The notes under the pieces are model-generated. The model was not told the DNA's origin. It saw only the letters and a program-made list of their open reading frames with translations, and did no database searches. DNA of 64,000 nt. Source: Syngnathus acus. Lineage: Eukaryota; Chordata; Actinopteri; Syngnathiformes; Syngnathidae. Location: the NCBI RefSeq assembly GCF_901709675.1, contig NC_051102.1, forward strand, positions 5,489,412 through 5,553,411, written 5' to 3'. Both the position numbers and the translations under genes were made by a program. Below are positions 59,221 through 64,000 of the stretch, piece by piece. The number at the start of each line of letters is the position of its first letter. Positions within the stretch are counted from its first letter, which is position 1.

Positions 59221-59757
59221 TGCAACTGTGATGTCATTTGCGGTTACAAAATTCTTGTGAATGCCAAGTAAAATGTCATTTTGAAGTAACCCTTTAGTTT
59301 GATAAGAATCAAAGGCAAATTTAGTCCCTACGTAAAACAAATGTTTTGCTACATCGAAGACAATTTAAAGCAACCAAAACCACAGCGGTAGCAGGCGCCA
59401 CGCCGAGTTGATGAAGACACAAAGTCCACTGACAGCCTTTTGTCTCTCCGGGGGGGGGACGTTGGCTGTAAGGCAATAAAGCCCGCTTGCAAGCCCAGGC
59501 TGAGCGCGGGCCTGCTAAGTGACGGAACTAAATAAAGACAAAAGCTGTCAAGAGGCTTTGCGATGAGCAGCTGAGCATACAGCGGGCAGACGGCCCGCCG
59601 CGAAGGGTCACGAGGCGGCTAGACTCATCCGCGTTGACGGTGGGCTCCCAAAATGACGCCGCCATGCAAAGCGGTAGCAGGCGATGTGCTTGACCTTTAA
59701 TTAAATAATATACAACGCGCAACATGACTGCATAATCGGAGCTGGTGGAAAAGGTTG

Positions 59758-59795
59758 TTAATTGCTGCAGACACATGACCTCTCGGTTCCAAATA
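59758..59795 (+). repeat. Duplicated 38-bp word, copy 1
   Basis: TTAATTGCTGCAGACACATG then ACCTCTCGGTTCCAAATA. It matches 60071-60108 at 34 of 38 positions, 313 bp away in the same orientation. It lies inside the 59.3-63.0 kb repeat cluster but is a different word from the 57-bp consensus. Confidence 0.85.
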
Positions 59796-60070
59796 AAAGC
59801 TGCTTATTAGTACGCGTTTTTGTAAACGTCCGAGACCATTTTTAGTCTTCAGTAGACTCCGGATGGGCATTTTTTTTTCAAACAAAGATCATTTAAAGCC
59901 TTTGAGGTTTCTGACATACAAATGTTGTCATACATTCAAGATATTTTAAATGTTTAATTCATCGGACTTGTTTATGTAAGGCTCAAAGACAATTTGCCAT
60001 CTTGCATAACCTTCCCATACATATTTTTGTAAACATTCTTGATGATAGCATCAGAATCAGTGTGAACAAT

Positions 60071-60108
60071 TTAACTGCTGGAGACAAATGACCTCTCCGT
60101 TCCAAATA
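60071..60108 (+). repeat. Duplicated 38-bp word, copy 2
   Basis: TTAACTGCTGGAGACAAATG then ACCTCTCCGTTCCAAATA; four substitutions relative to copy 1 and no gaps. The two copies bracket about 275 bp that includes degenerate copies of the 57-bp word, suggesting one larger duplicated unit. Confidence 0.85.
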
Positions 60109-61189
60109 TATTTCTTTCATTTCTCAGCCTGCCAATTAGAAGCTTCCTCTGTAGGGAACAAAATAGAATTCTTTATGATTACTATTTGCTTGTTAGAGGA
60201 AGCCACACGCTGCAAAGATAGAAGAATCAAGGCGGCTGGGAAAGTGGGCCACCGCCTCACGAGTCATGCAATGAGTGTAAGAGGCTTGAGGAGATCCTAT
60301 TAAATGCGCCTTGGTGACACCTGCTCCTCTTGGCTCTTGCTGACCTGCATCTTTGTCACACAATTTTCCAACGATTTCACTTCATATTGCAGAGGAAGAG
60401 CAGATTCCAACACATTTGAGGCATAATCGAAGCTAAAGCACTTTTTTAGAATTGACTGTGTGTAATCTAATGTATGTGTTTTGTAAACAACACGTGTTCG
60501 GCTAACGACATGCTTTTGTGAAAATCTTTTTAGTGAACTAGACATATTTTTTGTAAGAACATTTGAAGTCTTTAATAAATCTAAAACAAAGATGATTTAC
60601 AGTTTATGAAACTAGCGCACGTTTTTTAAACAGCTAAGCTAGGTAAAGCCTTCAGTGATGCTAACGCATGTTATTGGAAACAATGAGGACAATTTAAAGG
60701 CTGTTTACTCTTCTACGAACTATTATTTATATTTTATTTCAATTACTACAATTGGAAGTATATGAGAAGTATCTTTAACTATACATTGTTTCATAAAAAA
60801 ATGAATTTAAACTGGATGACATCGGTTAAATAAATACATTAAATAACTTTACGCTGCATCATGAAAGTGCCTCGAAGGGGTAAAAGCTCAGCTTAACCCG
60901 GCATAAGCCAGTTAACTTTTTTTTTTTACCCAGCAACCTCTATCTATATCAACCTCTTCAGAATAGCTTCTCCATTGGATAATTCCTTGTGCAGTTCTAA
61001 TATTTTGTATTAGCCTTTACTTCCCAGAGGGCATGGCTTTTGCACACATCATCACTGGAGGCTGTTTACTCTGCGAGCACACTGATGAAAACGGCGAGTG
61101 GGGTCGCTATGTGAGTTTGTACGCGCCAACTGAGGGAGTTGAGGGCCGGCCAGGCTTTTGAGGCTCCAAGATAAAGCGGCGCAGAACAA

Positions 61190-61390
61190 ATAGGACACGG
61201 GGGCTCAATGTCATCAGTGCCTAATGTAATTAAGCCAATGACATATTGAGCTTTGGGTTAATGAAGACAAAGCACACAAGAGACGCTGCTCTTAAATGGT
61301 TCATTCCGCCAAACACGACCATGAATCATGACGCACGAGCGTTATGAGTGGTTGACATGGTTATCTCCCAACAGCGACCCCGAATACGCG
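61190..61390. promoter_or_regulatory. Candidate conserved noncoding element
   Basis: Contains CCTAATGTAATTAAGCCAAT (about 61220-61239), GGGTTAATGAAGAC, AGACAAAGCAC and CCATGAATCATGACG. A TAATTA core, a CCAAT box and AACAAAG-like words occur within 100 bp in repeat-free sequence. It is an island of complex sequence within the repeat cluster. Inference only. Confidence 0.3.
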
Positions 61391-63205
61391 CTATGTTCCC
61401 TTCTGGATTTTTAATTGGCCTGGCACACAACACATCTGTTGATCTTTTGCTTCGAAAGAAAGATAAACAATCGGCACGAGCTCGAAAAAAAAAAAGACTA
61501 AAACGGGGCTAAAATGCTTTGTTGTTGAAAAGGAAATGAATGTCGAGGGTTCAAATTGTGACTATCCATGCATTTTAAATTTAGACGGCACTATCCGAAG
61601 GCCTGCGTGTCTCCACATGGACCACACACGCACGTCCACATTGCAGCACATGGCTGGTGTCTGCGGCTGACAAGTGGCCAGCGAGGAATGTGTCACACTG
61701 CCCGGCAGCCTTAGCGTGGTCGGCGAGACATAGATGAATGGCGACAATTCCGCGGTCGCCGCTTTCAGATGGGGTCGTCCCCATTGCTCCTTTGGTCGGA
61801 AGGCTCGGGGAGACGGGCGCAACCCTCAAAGATCACAAATCTTTGCCATCGTCACCGGTCGTTAAGCAAAGTGACGTGTTTCTCTGTTGCGGATCCTCCA
61901 TCATTTGGCTCTGTTGTTTTTGTATGTCTATAAGTGTCGCCTGGCGCCAGATGCCATCCGCTCGCAGGGGATGCAAAAGCCAAACTAAAATATATCACAT
62001 ATCTTCAAGGCCTTGGCAAACGGGTCACCCTTGACAATTGAACACATTCTTCTCCAGGAACGTTCAGGGACAATTTTGTTTCTGTAAACAAAATCTTCAA
62101 TGATGCTAACATACTGTTTTTGTTAGCCACACGGACAAATTAAAGTCTTCAAACGTGTTTGGACACTTCAAAGACCCTATACAATTTTCACTAAGGTCTT
62201 TTGTAAACACAAAGACCAAACATATATGCATGAATGTATGGAAACGAATACTGATTAAGTCAATGTTCTCTTTCCGAGAAGACATATTTACACTCGTTTG
62301 TATGTCTGAGCTCTTGTTTTATGGCCTCTCAAATATTCTGACTTGTCGGACGTGCGTGTCACATTAATAATTCAGTTTGACTATTGCTAATCAGTTCATT
62401 ATGAGGCAGGAGCCGCACGGATGCAAGGCGCTTACAGCACATGCATTATTGAATACGCCTGACGCTTGAACTTTCGTCGCTCGCGTTCAGAACATTGGCG
62501 GTTTTGTTCGGATGCGATTGTGTGTAGTTGACGGGCGCGTTAATTTGAAAGTGCACCACATTTGTCAGATACTGTTGCTATGAATTTGGTGGAGCTAGCA
62601 TAGGTGTTTGTCAACATCAAAGACAACTTAGCTGTCTGCTAACGTAACATGTTTTGTAAACACGCTGTTTAGCTGTCACTAAAGCTAAAACTGATTTAGA
62701 AAAGTGGAGCTATACATGTTTTTGATAACTACTATGAATACATCTGGAAACAACAAAGACAATTTTAAGTTTTGATGAACACATTTTTTTATGTAAGTTT
62801 TGATGAACACATTTTTTTTATGTAAATGTTCATTTTTGTTTTTGATCATTTTGACAATTCTGACCACATTAACATATCACACAAGTTTTGTGAAGTCTTC
62901 ATTGAACCTACCAAGTGTTTTTGTAAATATCAAAGACAGTTTAGTCTGCAGATTACTTGTGTTTTATAAAAAAAAAAGGACAAATTTAGCTAACAATAAC
63001 AATAATGCAAATTTAGCTAACAATAACAAGAATTAGGGATGCACCGAAAATTCGGCCACCGAAGATTTTCGGCCGAAAATGACCCAAAAGTGCATTTTCG
63101 GTTTTTGGCCGAAAGACCTAAATCACCGAAACAACACGGCCGAAACCTGTGATGACGTGAGCAAACAGCGCAGCCAGCACGCGGGAAAACGGGATAAGAG
63201 CCAGC

Positions 63206-63571
63206 ATGTCTGCGGTGTGGACTGATTTCACTATCTCAGAGAAAGACCCACGGATAGCGATTTGCAAAACATGCAATGCTGAAATTTCAAGAGAGGGTGC
63301 ATCTGCAAAAAGTTTCTCCACGTCGGGTTTAATTCATCACCTGAAATCCAAACATCCCGATCGCCATTCTGAATATGAGAAGAAGGCGACACAGAAAAGG
63401 AAACTGACACCGAGCACGCCCACTCCGTCTGTGGCGGACGTTTTTGAAAAGGCAAGAAAGTTTGTGCATCCACAATTCTTGGTGGATTTGTTGTTGATAA
63501 AGGCTATGGTAACCATTGTTTTGATACACTTTTATGTTGTACACACAGAACAAAATTTAAAAGGCACTTGA
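63206..63571 (+). pseudogene. hAT transposase remnant, BED zinc finger N-terminus
   Basis: This 121-codon frame starts at the first ATG after the hAT terminal repeat. Residues 5-50 form a BED-type zinc finger: Trp5 and Phe8, then Cys20-x2-Cys23 and His45-x4-His50, the usual Cys-Cys-His-His set that binds DNA in hAT transposases and ZBED proteins. A basic, Thr/Ser/Pro-rich linker (ERKK-like lysines, about residues 54-78) follows, then VADVFEKARKF (79-89), the normal entry to the rest of the protein. After residue 89 the sequence no longer resembles a transposase and ends within about 30 codons. Neither the RNase-H-like catalytic core nor the C-terminal dimerisation domain is present, so it cannot be an active transposase. 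Binding its own terminal repeats, if expressed, is possible but speculative. Confidence 0.85.
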
Positions 63572-63641
63572 CTTATGCACTTTGTGTTTTTATAAGAGAA
63601 CATATTTAATTTTACAGTCTTTCAGCAGGCCAGTCAGTTAT

Positions 63642-63907
63642 CCATCCATCCATCCATCCATTTTCCGAACCGCTTAGTCCCCACAGGGGTCGCGGGCGTG
63701 CTGGAGCCTATCCCAGCCGTCATCGGGCAGTAGGCGGGGGACACCCTGAACCGGTTGCCAGCCAATCGCAGGGCACACAGAGACAAACAACCATTTGCAC
63801 TCGCACTCACACCTAGGGACAATTTGGAGTCCTCAATCGGCCTACCAAGCATGTTTTTGGGATGTGGGAGTGCCCGGAGAAAACCCACGCGGGTCCGGGG
63901 AGAACAT
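63642..63907 (-). mobile_element. 5'-truncated fish retroposon with ATCC/TGGA tail and 12-bp target duplication
   Basis: This 266-bp insert is flanked by the perfect 12-bp duplication CCAGTCAGTTAT (63630-63641 and 63908-63919). Read on the minus strand it runs from ATGTTCTCCCCGGACC through CCCTGCGATTGGCTGGCAAC and GGATAGGCTCCAGCACGCCC to GGTTCGGAAAATGGATGGAT, ending in TGGA repeats. The short tandem tail at the 3' end, 5' truncation and variable-length target duplication are hallmarks of LINE-type target-primed insertion. It is the downstream part of the family whose upstream part is seen at 8652-8717. Clade not assigned. Confidence 0.9.
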
Positions 63908-64000
63908 CCAGTCAGTTATAAGCCTGTAAATTATTATTTAATGTACACATGAGTGGGGTCAAGTTAAACATTTTATTTTTATTTTATTTTTGAATTTTAA

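Larger units (their letters stand above)
57620..59327. other. Noncoding stretch with one hAT end
   Basis: No gene was recognised. It contains the hAT-type fragment at 58281-58363 and a G run near 58108. An inverted pair stands out: ACAACCAATGACAGCTCAG... at 59162 and its partner ...GATTGGTTGTGACCTGAG near 59203, i.e. the words TCACAACCAAT and ATTGGTTGTGA about 40 bp apart, which can form a hairpin. Open frames are short. Confidence 0.5.
59328..63010. repeat. Cluster of degenerate ~57-bp repeats of unknown family
   Basis: A word order of GATGCTAACATATG, TGTTTTTGTAAACATCAAAG and ACAATTTAAAGTCTTC recurs with decay. Best copies are at 60644-60700 and 62092-62150; partial copies lie at about 59341-59370, 59814-59850, 59967-59998, 62604-62643, 62720-62775 and 62915-62949. 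Copies are interspersed with unrelated single-copy DNA rather than strictly tandem. The words hardly occur elsewhere in the window. No open frame follows the repeats and I do not recognise the family. Confidence 0.6.
63034..64000 (+). mobile_element. hAT element, internally deleted, cut by the window edge
   Basis: It opens with TAGGGATGCACCGAAAATTC (63034), a hAT-type terminus, followed by palindromic CGGCCGAAAA subterminal words and a short 5' leader. The BED zinc-finger start of its transposase follows (63206). Coding similarity stops near 63470 and sequence that looks like the 3' untranslated part follows, so most of the roughly 600-residue transposase is missing. The 3' terminal repeat is not seen before 64000. 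A younger retroposon (63642-63907) sits inside it. Confidence 0.8.

Overview
The window looks like nuclear DNA of a ray-finned (teleost) fish. The basis is its interspersed repeats: several hAT-type DNA transposon ends, a fish-type retroposon with an ATCC-rich tail, a LINE 3' tail with an AATAAA signal, Tc1-like and Tigger-like fragments, and a family of AT-rich terminal-inverted-repeat elements. The wording of the ATCC-tailed retroposon reminds me of seahorse/pipefish genomes, but that is a weak impression. Nothing here looks bacterial, plasmid or viral.

I could not identify a single host protein-coding exon. Open frames of 60-240 codons are scattered on both strands at the density expected by chance; they show no known domain, no shared codon bias and no exon chain. 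The only convincing coding remnants belong to transposons: a BED zinc-finger N-terminus of a hAT transposase (63206-63571) and a short reverse-transcriptase scrap with the FADD box (about 23302-23430). The window is therefore either a gene desert or the inside of a very long intron.

Layout. 1-22 kb: single-copy-looking noncoding DNA with retroposon crumbs at 8.65, 12.2 and 12.5 kb, Tc1/Tigger scraps at 13.4 and 14.2 kb, and a degenerate tandem array at 16.28-16.75 kb. 22-24 kb: the first TIR element (22282-22675), a diverged inverted partner of a 19.7 kb segment, a LINE scrap and a hAT end. 24-36 kb: noncoding DNA with a degenerate local repeat at 33.1-33.7 kb. 35.8-40.0 kb: two more TIR elements of the same family in the same orientation; the first (35834-36902) carries a nearly perfect 251-bp tandem array. 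40-62 kb: mostly single-copy DNA, rich in homeodomain-type AT motifs and resembling vertebrate conserved noncoding enhancers, with a CpG-rich promoter-like block at 47.8-48.66 kb and an intact hAT MITE with an 8-bp target duplication at 57306-57611. 59.3-63.0 kb: a cluster of degenerate repeats with a consensus I do not recognise. 63.03-64.0 kb: the start of an internally deleted hAT element into which a 5'-truncated retroposon inserted, leaving a 12-bp target-site duplication.

No new protein-based system is visible. The most interesting unexplained structures are the 251-bp array with its matched change in both terminal repeats, the 59-63 kb degenerate repeat cluster, the diverged inverted pair at 19.7/22.9 kb, and the CpG-rich block at 48 kb. 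All enhancer and promoter calls are inference from sequence appearance; conservation across species was not testable here.
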